Shown here in pieces: positions 1-8,701 of a stretch of DNA of 64,000 nt. Both the position numbers and the translations under genes were made by a program. The notes beneath the pieces are model-generated. The model was not told the origin of the DNA. It saw only the letters and a program-made list of their open reading frames with translations, and searched no databases. The DNA lies in NCBI GenBank assembly GCA_025766275.1, contig JAFKAC010000021.1, positions 62,001 through 126,000 of the forward strand, written 5' to 3'. The DNA comes from Lactarius indigo. Lineage: Eukaryota > Basidiomycota > Agaricomycetes > Russulales > Russulaceae. The stretch's first letter is position 1; each line of letters begins with the position of its first letter.

Positions 1-458
1 TGAAAGGGGGTTTGTTTGTACGGCGTGAGAAGATCGATGTGAAATACTGGGTGAATGCTCCACTGGACGGGAAGTTCCAATCGATAATTGTAGGGGGACA
101 TCACCTGTGTCACCCGGAATGGTCCGTGGCGTCGCGCCGCTAGTTTTGCCATGGGCTGATTGGTTCGAAGGTGTTTGCCTTCTAGCCACACGAGGTCTCC
201 TATCTTGAACCGGGGCGTATCTTTGTTTCGGATCCAGGCTTCTTGCGCCCGTTTCATGAGGCGTTGGGCGTCCTCTCTTGCTTCTTTCAGCTGTGTCAGT
301 CTCCGCGTGACCTGGGGAAGGGGAGAGGGCTTATCAGTCCAATCCGCTTGCGGATTATATCCCATCAAGAGTTGAAATGGCGACTGTCTTGTGTGTTCAT
401 GTGGCCAGTTGTTGTGCGCGAATTCTGCGATTGGCAGATAAGCAGACCAGTTATCTTG
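1..458 (-). pseudogene. pol: Element A pol, integrase C-terminal part after the TGA
   Basis: The frame continues through the window edge after the TGA at 459-461 and matches the integrase C-terminal region of B and C: the NNWPHEH block, the KFK..D.VWLEGKHLRTNQP segment, the GPF module (HGPFRVTQVMSPYNY) and HIDLLTPYKQ. At the position where element C carries a stop, A keeps Arg CGA. The chromodomain should follow immediately left of the window. Confidence 0.8.
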
Positions 459-3299
459 TCACTCGTTTACCCAGAAGCGTAGATACTGTTCTAGCCATTG
501 GTTGATCCGCTCGGACTGCCCATTGGTGCGTGGGTGGTACGCCGTCGATATGTTTTGTTGGATGCCCAAAATCCGGCACACTTCTCTGGTAAATTTTGAC
601 GCAAATCGCGGATCCCTGTCACTAATACACTTGCGCGGTAACCCGAACCGTTTGAACACATGAGCGACGTACAGAGCTGCAGTCTCTTCGGCCGTTATTT
701 CTTCTCGGCATGGAATGAAGATAGAGGCTTTGCTGCAGTCGTGGTCTGTGACGGTTAGTATACTGTCATACCCCTCCGACGACGGGAGCTTCGTGATGAA
801 GTCCATGGCAATCGTCTGGAACGGCGTCGCCTCTAGCTCTGGCGTGATGGGGTGCAATGCTGCCCGTATGGGCCTCGTGTTGACCTTGTTTCTTTGACAC
901 TCCGCGCAGCCTTGCACATACTTGTACACATCCCTTCGCAGTCGCGGCCACCAGTAATGTCGTTCTAAGATTCGTTGTGTCCTTGCAATTCCAGGGTGTC
1001 CGTGCACCGGGAGGTCGTGATGGTCGTGTATGAGTACTCGGTATACGGATGCGGGCCCAGTTATTACGAACTTGCCATCTTTGTACCATTCCCCTTCTAT
1101 CTTCTTGAGGCGATGGGGATCTACCCACATTTTGATTACCTCGTGGTCTTGTTGGTGTCGCGGTTGCAGCAGATTTGGATTTGTGACGAAGGTGCGTGCG
1201 ACGTTGAGAGTTCTTACAAACACTTCGGGAGGTAGGACGACGACTTCACTATTGTCGTTTCCCCCTTGGTCGTAATCTGGTCGTCTTGAAAGAGCGTCTG
1301 CTCGGCCGTTACTTTTTCCTTTGATATGGTGAATTTCGAAGTCGTATTCGGAAAGTTCGAGCACCTCCCTTGCAACTCGCCTACTGATCTTCTGCGGCGA
1401 TTTCCAGTACTGCAGATTGAGATGGTCTGAATATATTTTGATCTTATGCGGGGCTCCCGCGAGCAGTGGTCTCCAGTTTCGCAATGCTTTGACTATTGCG
1501 AGCAGCTCCAGATCATAGATGTCGTAGTTTCGCTCCGCCTCTGAGAGCGTAGCTGAGTAGTAGCCTATGGGGTGTCGCTTTCCATCAGACTTCCGTTGTA
1601 ATAGTACGGCTCCCACCGCGTATCCGGAGGCGTCAACCTCTAATTCGAACGGGTCCTGAAGGACCGGGTGTGCCAGTACTGGTTCTTCGGTTACGAGGCG
1701 TTTGAGAGTGTTGAACGCCTTGTCTTCCTCTTCGGTCCATCTCCATTCTTCGTCTTTTCGTGTCAATTTGGTGAGTGGTTTGGCGTGGGTTGCAAAACCG
1801 CGGATGAAAAGTCGGTAAAAGTTGCAGAAGCCGAGAAAAGATTGAACATCCTTGACTTTTGTCGCCGTCGGCCAGTCCTTGATGCCTTGAACTTTTACTG
1901 GGTCCATTCGGGTCACCCCCCTCTCAAGGATTACCCCCAGGTAATCCATCCGTGGTTGATGAAATATGCATTTCTCGAGCTTGAAATAAAGGTCGTGTTC
2001 GCGTGCAACGGCCAAGACATCGCGCACGGCCGCGATGTGGGCTGGAAGGTCATGGTCAAAGTGAGTAGCGATGCCGATATCGTCCATGTAAACACGTATC
2101 GTAGTTCCCAGCCGTTCGTGCTTTGCGATCGTGTCGCGGTATATGTGGTTCATCATTGCTTGAAAGGTGGCGGGAGAGTTGGTGAGGCCGAAGAACATGA
2201 CCGTGGGCTCGAAAAGGCCGAATTTGGTTTTGAACGCCGCTTTTTCCTGATCCCCGTCGCGGATACGAATGTTGTTGTACCCCCAACAAATATCGAGCTT
2301 CGTATAGATATGCGCATTACTGAGGTCAAGAATGAGATCTTGAATTAATGGCAATGGGTATTGGTTGCGAATGGTGTGCGAGTTAATGACACGATAGTCC
2401 TGCACGGGGCGTAGTTTTCCGTCCTTCTTTTTGATAAAAAAGAAGGATGAGGCGTACGGAGAGATCGAAGGGTGTAAATAGCCCTGTTTCAGCTTCTCGT
2501 CGAGGAATTCCTTTAATTCTCCCTCTTCCTTTTGTGTCATCGGATACACCTTACAGTCTATCGCTGCAGGTGCTGATGGCTTGAAGTCGATGGCGTGGTC
2601 CCAGGGTCGTGATGGAGGGAAGCGATGCGAGGCCTGCTCGCTGAAGAGCGTATCGAATTCCGCATATACCGGTGGCAGCACGGCCGCCGTCTGTTGTTGT
2701 TTTGCGGATATGGCCAGTTCTGTGGAGGTAGTAGCTCGCATGAAGGTCACCTCATTATTTAGTTCTTGGACGATCGCTTCTTTTTCTGCTATGATTAGGG
2801 CCCGTACGGTGGGCGCGGTGAGTAGTTCTTCGGTAGTAGCCAGGACTACCGGTTGCATATCCGGATGCATGGTTGCTGTTGCCCAACTGATTGTGGGTTC
2901 GAAAGCGCTTAGCCATGGATAGCCCAGCACCATGTCTTCGCTGCCGAGGTCGGTAACCAAGAAGGTCATCTTCTTGATCTGTCCGCGTGTTTTCACTTCT
3001 AGGTTAACGTAATGAGTGATTAACCCAGCTTTGTTTTCTGTGTTATCGATGTTCCATATCTTTCGAGGTGTTTCTAGCGGTTCTATCGGGACTCCTGCCC
3101 GCGCCGCCATTCCTGGTTTGATGAAATTGTCGGTGGCTCCGGAGTCCACCAGCGCGTTTGTTTCAGTCGTTTGGTAATTCGTGTGAACAGTCACTGGGAT
3201 TCGCAGAGATTGATAGCGTGTTGTCACAATTACAGAATTACATTGTAAAGCCCTCACCCAGACTGACGGGTTCAGGCGCCCTGAAAACCCTCTTTTCCC
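459..3299 (-). CDS. pol: Element A pol (protease, reverse transcriptase, RNase H, integrase), stopped by TGA
   Basis: Reached by -1 frameshift at 3293-3299. In order: aspartic protease (LVDSGATDNF), reverse transcriptase with QDYRVIN, the YMDD box of motif C and FLGFCNFYR, RNase H (LEVDASGYAVG, YSDHLNL), integrase HHCC zinc region (HGHPG to CAECQ) and the DDE core (MDFITKL, ISDRDPRF, NGQSERINQW). It stops at 459-461 with TGA, where element C has CGA and B has CGG (Arg), just after YLRFWVNE. An Arg before WGYNN is Cys here, which may weaken the reverse transcriptase. The frame is open again beyond the stop, so a single mutation explains the break. Confidence 0.88.
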   Translation of the reverse strand, partial: GKRGFSGRLNPSVWVRALQCNSVIVTTRYQSLRIPVTVHTNYQTTETNALVDSGATDNFIKPGMAARAGVPIEPLETPRKIWNIDNTENKAGLITHYVNLEVKTRGQIKKMTFLVTDLGSEDMVLGYPWLSAFEPTISWATATMHPDMQPVVLATTEELLTAPTVRALIIAEKEAIVQELNNEVTFMRATTSTELAISAKQQQTAAVLPPVYAEFDTLFSEQASHRFPPSRPWDHAIDFKPSAPAAIDCKVYPMTQKEEGELKEFLDEKLKQGYLHPSISPYASSFFFIKKKDGKLRPVQDYRVINSHTIRNQYPLPLIQDLILDLSNAHIYTKLDICWGYNNIRIRDGDQEKAAFKTKFGLFEPTVMFFGLTNSPATFQAMMNHIYRDTIAKHERLGTTIRVYMDDIGIATHFDHDLPAHIAAVRDVLAVAREHDLYFKLEKCIFHQPRMDYLGVILERGVTRMDPVKVQGIKDWPTATKVKDVQSFLGFCNFYRLFIRGFATHAKPLTKLTRKDEEWRWTEEEDKAFNTLKRLVTEEPVLAHPVLQDPFELEVDASGYAVGAVLLQRKSDGKRHPIGYYSATLSEAERNYDIYDLELLAIVKALRNWRPLLAGAPHKIKIYSDHLNLQYWKSPQKISRRVAREVLELSEYDFEIHHIKGKSNGRADALSRRPDYDQGGNDNSEVVVLPPEVFVRTLNVARTFVTNPNLLQPRHQQDHEVIKMWVDPHRLKKIEGEWYKDGKFVITGPASVYRVLIHDHHDLPVHGHPGIARTQRILERHYWWPRLRRDVYKYVQGCAECQRNKVNTRPIRAALHPITPELEATPFQTIAMDFITKLPSSEGYDSILTVTDHDCSKASIFIPCREEITAEETAALYVAHVFKRFGLPRKCISDRDPRFASKFTREVCRILGIQQNISTAYHPRTNGQSERINQWLEQYLRFWVNE

Positions 3300-5323
3300 C
3301 ACAAGTCCTGGAGTATGAGGTCCTTCACTTCGTCCGTGCTGTTTGCTACCTGCGTTAGCCATTCTTTGGCTTGTTCTCCTGCCGTTTTTGCGGCCTTGAT
3401 TTGTGGTGCGGGCGTGGCGCTGGGCGCCGGTGTGGCATACCCTGGCAGTGACGGCTCGTACTGTGATACGGGACCTGGTGATCCCGGCCACGGCCAAGCG
3501 GTCTCCGTCATTCTGCTGCTGGACGGGGGATTCTGCCACTGTCTCTGCTGTCGAGGGTGTGGACAGTTTCGTGAGAGGTGGCCTGGAGCGTGGCAGTTAT
3601 AACAGAGGACGTTCCTTAAGTCTCTCCTCGACCCGCCCCTTCCTCGACCTCGGACCCCTGGACCTCCTCGTGGTGGGAAGGGTGGTGCCGGCCAATCGTG
3701 ATGAGATAGTTTGTTGAAGTCTATTTCTTCTGATCCCGCCAATCGTACCTTGGCACGGTCAGCAGAAGTGTCCATGGCCCAGGGATTGGTCTGCGGCAAG
3801 TTTTGCGGCAACGCCCACCCCGCATTCCTGGTCTGTTTCTTCGGTTGGTTTGTCGTGCTTTTGTACTCATTAAGCCTGGCTTTGAGATGAATGTAATTCT
3901 TCTGCCGTTTGAGGACGGCCCTCTTCCAGTCGTCGAATGTTACAGGTTCGTCGAATTGGAACGCGTTCTTGAACAGTTCCTTGGGCAAACCCGACGTGAA
4001 CAAGTCGATGGTTTGTGGTTCGTTAAGGTGGTAGTGAGCTTTCCGCGCCAGCTGTTCGAAGTCGTTGACGTACTTGTCAATATCCTCTCCGGTCATTTTA
4101 AATCCTTTTCGTAGTATAGCTTGCGCTTGCTCCCTTTCCAGCGTGTTTTCGAATCGCTGACTGAATCCGTCGGCGACTGCGTCCCATAAGCCGCGAGTGT
4201 AGGGGCTGATTCCCCGTTGTATCTGTCGATTGAGCCAGTTTAGGAAGGACAATACCCATTCGCTAACTGCTCCGCCCTTGATGTATGAAAGGAACAGGAG
4301 GCATCTCCTGTAATCGTTGCGCATGATAGGGGCGTCTAGGTTCATGCCCCAATACACATGCCACTGTGTGAGGAATTGATCGACTTTAAGTCTGTCTCCG
4401 TCAAAGATAGAAGGCGGCTCGCCGGTTAGCTTTTCGCTTAGTCCTCTATCCCCTGCGCCTCCACCGTTTCCTCCTCCGCCACCTCCGCCTCCGCCGCCTC
4501 CAGGCAGGGCATGAGGCGGTCCTCTTGGTGGTTCAGTCCTTCGTAGGTCAAATGGAATACCTCCCCCTGGTGGTGGTGGAGGGTCGTCTCCGGGTCCTCC
4601 CACTCCCGGGGGTAGTTCCATGGCTGGTCTTTGCTCTGACGGGGGGTCCCCCCTATCCGATCCTATTGCTCTGAAAATTGCGGCGTCGTCTGCGGTCATA
4701 CGTACTCCTGTTTCGGGGTTGATGGGCATAATGATGTCCCTTGCTTCTTCTCGTACTACTCGCGCTTCTTCTAGCGCGACTTCTTCCATTGCACGTGTTA
4801 TGGTTGCCATAATAGCTGGAGATTGTATATGAATTGGCTCTGGTTCTGTGATGTGCGCGGACTCAGCTCGTTCTACGAGGAGATCTTGTATTGCTCCTCC
4901 ACTTGTCTCGCTCTGGTCTGGCTCCCGACCCTCTTCTTCTTGACTTTGGCTCCCGCTTTCTTCTGTTACTACTTCTCCGGGGGAGTGTTCTCGCTCTTGT
5001 CTGTCGATAGGACCCCAATCTGCTCTGGTATTGAGTTCTCGTGCGTCGATATCACAGCGATATCTGGGTCCGGCGGGTCGTATGGCGTCCCACTGGGAGT
5101 CTATGGGGTTCCACGTAACTTCTACCCAACACAAGTGGTCGAAGTTAAACTCAACTGGGCGGAACCTGGAAGGTCCGTTGAATTCCACGAAGTATCCGGT
5201 TTCTTCTTGTCTTTCCCTCCAACTGGCGGCTTGCAAAAAGCGCGTTGGGACGTTGCGTTCTCCTCTTCTTTGGAGCGAATAGGGACGGAAACTCGTCCAC
5301 TGGTCTCTTGTTGTTACGGCCAC
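3272..5323 (-). CDS. gag: Element A gag polyprotein (zinc-knuckle nucleocapsid)
   Basis: Structural protein of the retrotransposon particle, about 683 codons with no internal stop. Visible parts in order: a conserved N-terminal block (RDQW, RFLQAASW, CWVEVTWNP), an acidic middle, a Pro/Gly-rich linker with a long Gly run, the capsid-like retrotransposon gag domain (LTGEPPSIFDGDRLKVDQFL onward), an Arg/Gly-rich stretch and one CCHC knuckle (CYNCHAPGHLSRNC). The frame opens only five codons before a GTG at 5323, and the first in-frame ATG is far inside at SPAIMATIT, as in copies B and C. Its last codons overlap pol, joined by the GGGAAAA site. Confidence 0.88.
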   Translation of the reverse strand: MAVTTRDQWTSFRPYSLQRRGERNVPTRFLQAASWRERQEETGYFVEFNGPSRFRPVEFNFDHLCWVEVTWNPIDSQWDAIRPAGPRYRCDIDARELNTRADWGPIDRQEREHSPGEVVTEESGSQSQEEEGREPDQSETSGGAIQDLLVERAESAHITEPEPIHIQSPAIMATITRAMEEVALEEARVVREEARDIIMPINPETGVRMTADDAAIFRAIGSDRGDPPSEQRPAMELPPGVGGPGDDPPPPPGGGIPFDLRRTEPPRGPPHALPGGGGGGGGGGGNGGGAGDRGLSEKLTGEPPSIFDGDRLKVDQFLTQWHVYWGMNLDAPIMRNDYRRCLLFLSYIKGGAVSEWVLSFLNWLNRQIQRGISPYTRGLWDAVADGFSQRFENTLEREQAQAILRKGFKMTGEDIDKYVNDFEQLARKAHYHLNEPQTIDLFTSGLPKELFKNAFQFDEPVTFDDWKRAVLKRQKNYIHLKARLNEYKSTTNQPKKQTRNAGWALPQNLPQTNPWAMDTSADRAKVRLAGSEEIDFNKLSHHDWPAPPFPPRGGPGVRGRGRGGSRRDLRNVLCYNCHAPGHLSRNCPHPRQQRQWQNPPSSSRMTETAWPWPGSPGPVSQYEPSLPGYATPAPSATPAPQIKAAKTAGEQAKEWLTQVANSTDEVKDLILQDLWGKEGFQGA
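3293..3299 (-). promoter_or_regulatory. -1 ribosomal frameshift heptamer of element A
   Basis: On the minus strand the gag codons TGG GGA AAA form G GGA AAA, which fits the X XXY YYZ slippery consensus. A slip of one base back leads into the pol frame (GGG AAA AGA). The gag stop lies a few codons downstream. The same heptamer sits at the same codon in B and C. Confidence 0.8.
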
Positions 5324-5329
5324 AATGAG

Positions 5330-5340
5330 ATCTTGGTCTT
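5330..5340 (-). promoter_or_regulatory. Element A self-priming primer-binding site
   Basis: AAGACCAAGAT on the minus strand starts 3 bases after the LTR end and is the exact reverse complement of an 11-base block inside the LTR (5581-5591 on the plus strand) just downstream of the TATA-like box. This is the layout of Tf1/sushi self-priming rather than tRNA priming. Confidence 0.75.
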
Positions 5341-5342
5341 AA

Positions 5343-5883
5343 TGTAACGTCGCCACGACGTTAGCTCGACTTGAGCACGAGTGACAGTAACGACTTAGCG
5401 ATATAACGATCCCACTTGAAGACACGAAGGTCCAAGTCCTTGCCTTAGTGAATACGCGAAGGTACACCAGCAAGTCGAAGTCTTGAGTCACGATCGAAGT
5501 CGGACGGTTCACTTGACGGCGCGAAGAGAGAGAGAGAGAAAGGTTCTAAGAAGAGAAGAGAAATCAAGTGGCGATTCAAGAAGACCAAGATGGCGTATCT
5601 TGGTCTTCACAAGACAGTTTAAATACACGTTCTAGCAGGCTTTGAAGCGCTGCTATGAGTCACAGTAAGTAGCGTCCAACGTATCGCAGAAACAACGCGA
5701 ACCCTAATACTACTAGTACCAGTACTAGTGGCGTCAGTCATCAGTCAGCTATCGAGTCCTTATCGCCTATCGCACTACCGTATCACCGTAAGTAAGTCCG
5801 TCACTAATATACCTTACCGCCGTAGTGACAACCGGTACAGTAAGGGTATGAGTCGTGCAGTCCATCCAAACCGAAACGTGACA
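5343..5883 (-). repeat. Element A 5' LTR (541 bp)
   Basis: Bounded on the minus strand by TGTCACG at 5883 and CGTTACA at 5343, and clearly alignable with the B and C LTRs. It contains a TATTTAAA-type box near 5616-5623 and, downstream in transcript direction, ATCTTGGTCTT (complement of 5581-5591), which pairs with the primer-binding site at 5330-5340. A GA-rich tract lies at about 5522-5542. Confidence 0.9.
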
Positions 5884-5885
5884 AC

Positions 5886-6117
5886 CCTAATGTCACACCC
5901 ACCCCCGTGCGCATCAAACGCTTCCGCCCGGATGAGGTCTCACCCATTCGTGCTCCCCTTGCACTCTACCCGGCGGAGAACCCCCCCCTCGCTCCACAGG
6001 GAGACCGCCTTCCTGGCATCGATCTTCCCCTCCCCCCTCCCACACCAATGGAGGAGGACTTCGCCTATGCGCTCGAAAACGCGGCAGAAATCGCCACGCG
6101 TAGCAACCCAGGGCTTG
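5886..6117 (+). pseudogene. LINE ORF1, N-terminal fragment between elements A and B
   Basis: About 77 open codons rich in Pro and Arg (ending ENAAEIATRSNPGL) lie between the end of the A LTR and the start of the B LTR. With one copy of GCTTG the reading continues directly into 21833 onward (NPG-LEASDHAPP). The true N terminus lies upstream, beyond element A. Confidence 0.8.
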
Positions 6118-6612
6118 TGTTACGTTTCGGCCCATACCCTTACTGTACCGGTTGCAACTACGGCGGTAAGGTAGATTAGTTGCGGACTTACGATAGGCGA
6201 TTACGAGTACGATAGGAGATTGCGCGCTGATTGCTGACTGAGGACTGTGCCACTAATACTAGTAGTAGTAGCATTAGGGTTCGAGCTACTTACGCGATAC
6301 GTTGGACGCTACACTACTGTGACTCATAGCAGCGCTTGAAAGCCTGCTCGACTTGTATTTAATCTGTCTTGTGAAGGCCAAGATACGCCATCTTGGTCTT
6401 CTTGAATCGTCACTTGTTTCTTCTCTTTCTACCTCACTCTCTTTCGTCGCCTCTCTCGAAGTGCACCTTCGAGTGTTCACCATTGCCTACGCTTGGACCT
6501 TTGTGTCTTCAAGACATTCGTCACGCCTGGACCTCCATGTCTTCAGAGTATCCGCTAAGTTGTTACCGCCTCTAAAGAGCTCAAGTCGAGCTAACGTCGT
6601 GACGGCGTTACA
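6118..6612 (+). repeat. Element B 5' LTR (495 bp)
   Basis: Runs from TGTTACG to CGTTACA. A TATTTAAT box (6356-6363) lies 34 bases before ATCTTGGTCTT (6390-6400), the complement of the primer site and so the likely transcript start. Nine-base inverted arms GACCAAGAT / ATCTTGGTC (about 6376-6398) would let the RNA 5' end fold on itself. The two differences from the 3' LTR are at 6210 (C against T at 21425) and 6537 (A against G at 21752), both CpG transitions. Confidence 0.93.
6356..6363 (+). promoter_or_regulatory. Element B LTR TATA-like box
   Basis: TATTTAAT, 34 bases upstream of the self-primer block at 6390. Elements C (11041) and D (27270) show the same 34-35 base spacing, which supports use as core promoter. 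Confidence 0.65.
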
Positions 6613-6614
6613 TT

Positions 6615-6625
6615 AAGACCAAGAT
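6615..6625 (+). promoter_or_regulatory. Element B self-priming primer-binding site
   Basis: AAGACCAAGAT, two bases after the LTR, exactly complementary to 6390-6400 in the LTR. An 11-nt self-primer is the length known for Tf1. Confidence 0.78.
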
Positions 6626-6631
6626 ACCACC

Positions 6632-8701
6632 GTGGCCATAACAACAAGAGACCAGTGGACGAACTTCCGTCCATATTTGCTCCCAAGAAGAGGAGAACGT
6701 AACGTCCCCACACGCTTTCTACAAGCCGCTAGTTGGAGGGAAAGACAAGAAGAAACCGGATATTTTGTGGAGTTCAACGGACCTAGTAGGTTCCGACCAG
6801 TTGAGTTCAACTTCGACCACTTGTGTTGGACGGAGGTTACGTGGAATCCCATAGACTCCCAGTGGGACGTCATACGACCAGCAGGATCTAGGTACCGGTG
6901 CGACATCGACGCCCGAGAACTCAACAGCCGAGCAGATTGGGGCCCCATCGACGGGCAAGTGCGAGAACACTCTACTGGAGAAGTGATATCAGAAGAAGAA
7001 GAGGAACAAAGCCAAGACGAGAGTGAAGGGCGAGAGCCAAATCAAACAGAAACTAGCGGAGGAGCAATACAAGACCTCCTCATCGAACGAGCTGAGTCCG
7101 CACACATTACCGAACCAGAGCCAATTCACATCCGATCACCAGCCATTATGGCGACAATAACAAGAGCAATGGAAGAGGTCGCGATTGAAGAAGTGCGCGC
7201 AATACGAGAAGAAGCACGAGAAATCCTCATGCCCATTAACCCCGAAACCGGTGTACGAATGACTGCAGACGACGCAGCCATCTTCCGAGAAATAGGGTCA
7301 GATCGAGGAGACCCCCCATCCGAACGACGACCCGCACTAGACCTTCCACCGGGAATGGGAGGACCGGGAGAAGACCCACCGCCGCCACCAGGAGGGGGTA
7401 TCCCGTTTGATCTACGAAGAACCGAGCCACCAAGGATGCCACCCATGGGACCGCCAGGAGGTGGAGGAGGCGATGGCGGAGGAGGAGGAGGTGGTGGAGA
7501 TGCCGGAAGAGGAGGACATCATAATGAAAAACTAACCGGCGAGCCACCTTCCATTTTTGATGGAGACAGACTCAAAGTAGACCAATTCCTAACGCAGTGG
7601 CATGTCTATTGGGGCATGAATCTGGACGCCCCTATCATGCGCAACGACTACAGAAGATGCCTTCTGTTTCTTTCCTACATCAAAGGCGGAGCAGTCAGCG
7701 AATGGGTTCTATCCTTCCTGAACTGGCTCAACAGGCAGATACAACGGGGAATAAGTCCCTATACTCGCGACCTATGGAACACCATAGCCAATGGATTCAG
7801 CCAGAGGTTCGAAAACACACTAGAAAGGGAACAAGCCCAAGCAGTACTACGGAAAGGTTACAAGATGATGGGGGAAGACATTGACAAGTACGTCAATGAC
7901 TTTGAACAGCTCGCACGGAAAGCTCATTACCGCCTCAATGAACCCCAAACCATTGACCTCTTTACGTCGGGTCTACCCAAGGAACTGTTCAAGAACGCGT
8001 TTCAGTTCGACGACCCCGTCACGTTCGACGACTGGAAAAGGGCCGTCCTCAAGCGGCAGAAGAACTATATCCACCTCAAGGCGCGACTCAATGAATACAA
8101 AAATACGACAATGCAACCAAAGAAGCAGGGCGGCAATGCGGGATGGACACTCCCGCAGAACCTGCCACAAACTAACCCGTGGGCGATGGACACCTCGGCC
8201 GACCGTGCGAAGGTGAGGCTCGCGGGGTCCGAGGATATCGATTTCAACAAACTACCACATTGCGACTGGCCTACACCACCGTTCCCGCCGAGAGGAGGAC
8301 CGGGAGCTAGAGGACGAGGGAGAGGAGGATCTCGAAGGGACTTAAGGAATGTCCTTTGCTATAACTGTCACGCTCCCGGCCACCTCTCACGAAATTGCCC
8401 TTACCCGCGTACACAGCAACAGTGGCAGGCTGCCCCGTCCAGCAGCCGCATGACCGAAACTATGGGATACCCTCAAGGACCCGTCTCACAGTACGCGCCA
8501 TCGCAGTACGCGCCATCGCTGCCCGGATACATGTCGCCGGCGCCGAGCGTGACGCCCGCACCCCAAATCAATGGGGCAAGCACGAAGACAGCGGGAGAAC
8601 AAGCCAAAGAATGGCTTACACAGGTGGCCAACAGTACGGATGAAGTAAAAGATCTCATACTTCAAGATCTATGGGGAAAAGAGGGTTTTCGGGACGCCTA
8701 A
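6632..8701 (+). CDS. gag: Element B gag polyprotein
   Basis: Intact, about 689 codons. It has the same domain order as in A: N-terminal conserved block, acidic stretch, Pro/Gly-rich linker, capsid-like domain (LTGEPPSIFDGDRL to about KNYIHLKARLNEYK), RGRGRGG stretch and CCHC knuckle CYNCHAPGHLSRNC. The frame is closed by TAA at 6614-6616 and has no ATG until 7148 (codon 173), although the N-terminal 170 residues are conserved in all three copies. The GTG at 6632 sits in a strong context (ACCACC before, G after) and is present in all three copies, so it is taken as the start. The end overlaps pol by about 30 bases. Confidence 0.88.
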   Translation: MAITTRDQWTNFRPYLLPRRGERNVPTRFLQAASWRERQEETGYFVEFNGPSRFRPVEFNFDHLCWTEVTWNPIDSQWDVIRPAGSRYRCDIDARELNSRADWGPIDGQVREHSTGEVISEEEEEQSQDESEGREPNQTETSGGAIQDLLIERAESAHITEPEPIHIRSPAIMATITRAMEEVAIEEVRAIREEAREILMPINPETGVRMTADDAAIFREIGSDRGDPPSERRPALDLPPGMGGPGEDPPPPPGGGIPFDLRRTEPPRMPPMGPPGGGGGDGGGGGGGGDAGRGGHHNEKLTGEPPSIFDGDRLKVDQFLTQWHVYWGMNLDAPIMRNDYRRCLLFLSYIKGGAVSEWVLSFLNWLNRQIQRGISPYTRDLWNTIANGFSQRFENTLEREQAQAVLRKGYKMMGEDIDKYVNDFEQLARKAHYRLNEPQTIDLFTSGLPKELFKNAFQFDDPVTFDDWKRAVLKRQKNYIHLKARLNEYKNTTMQPKKQGGNAGWTLPQNLPQTNPWAMDTSADRAKVRLAGSEDIDFNKLPHCDWPTPPFPPRGGPGARGRGRGGSRRDLRNVLCYNCHAPGHLSRNCPYPRTQQQWQAAPSSSRMTETMGYPQGPVSQYAPSQYAPSLPGYMSPAPSVTPAPQINGASTKTAGEQAKEWLTQVANSTDEVKDLILQDLWGKEGFRDA
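8674..8680 (+). promoter_or_regulatory. -1 ribosomal frameshift heptamer of element B
   Basis: G GGA AAA in the gag frame (TGG GGA AAA GAG), 7 codons before the gag stop. Slipping back one base enters pol (GGG AAA AGA). The site is conserved in A and C. Confidence 0.82.

Larger units (their letters stand above)
1..5883 (-). mobile_element. Element A: Ty3/gypsy chromovirus, partial (3' end lies beyond the left edge)
   Basis: Minus-strand LTR retrotransposon. From right to left it has a 5' LTR (5343-5883), self-priming primer site (5330-5340), gag (3272-5323) and pol (from about 3299 down past position 1). The window begins inside the integrase C-terminal part, so the chromodomain, tail and 3' LTR are off the left edge. 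The LTR outer end, TGTCACG on the minus strand, abuts sequence ACCCT (5884-5888), which should recur at the missing left end if it is the target duplication. Immediately right of the LTR, LINE ORF1 codons resume, so A interrupts the same LINE ORF1 as element B. It is a relative of B and C, but its LTR is longer (541 bp against 495 and 510). Confidence 0.93.

Noticed and set aside
7440..7520. Gly codon run in gag as a microsatellite
   Set aside because: Part of the gag linker in all three copies with varied codons; coding, not a separate repeat feature.
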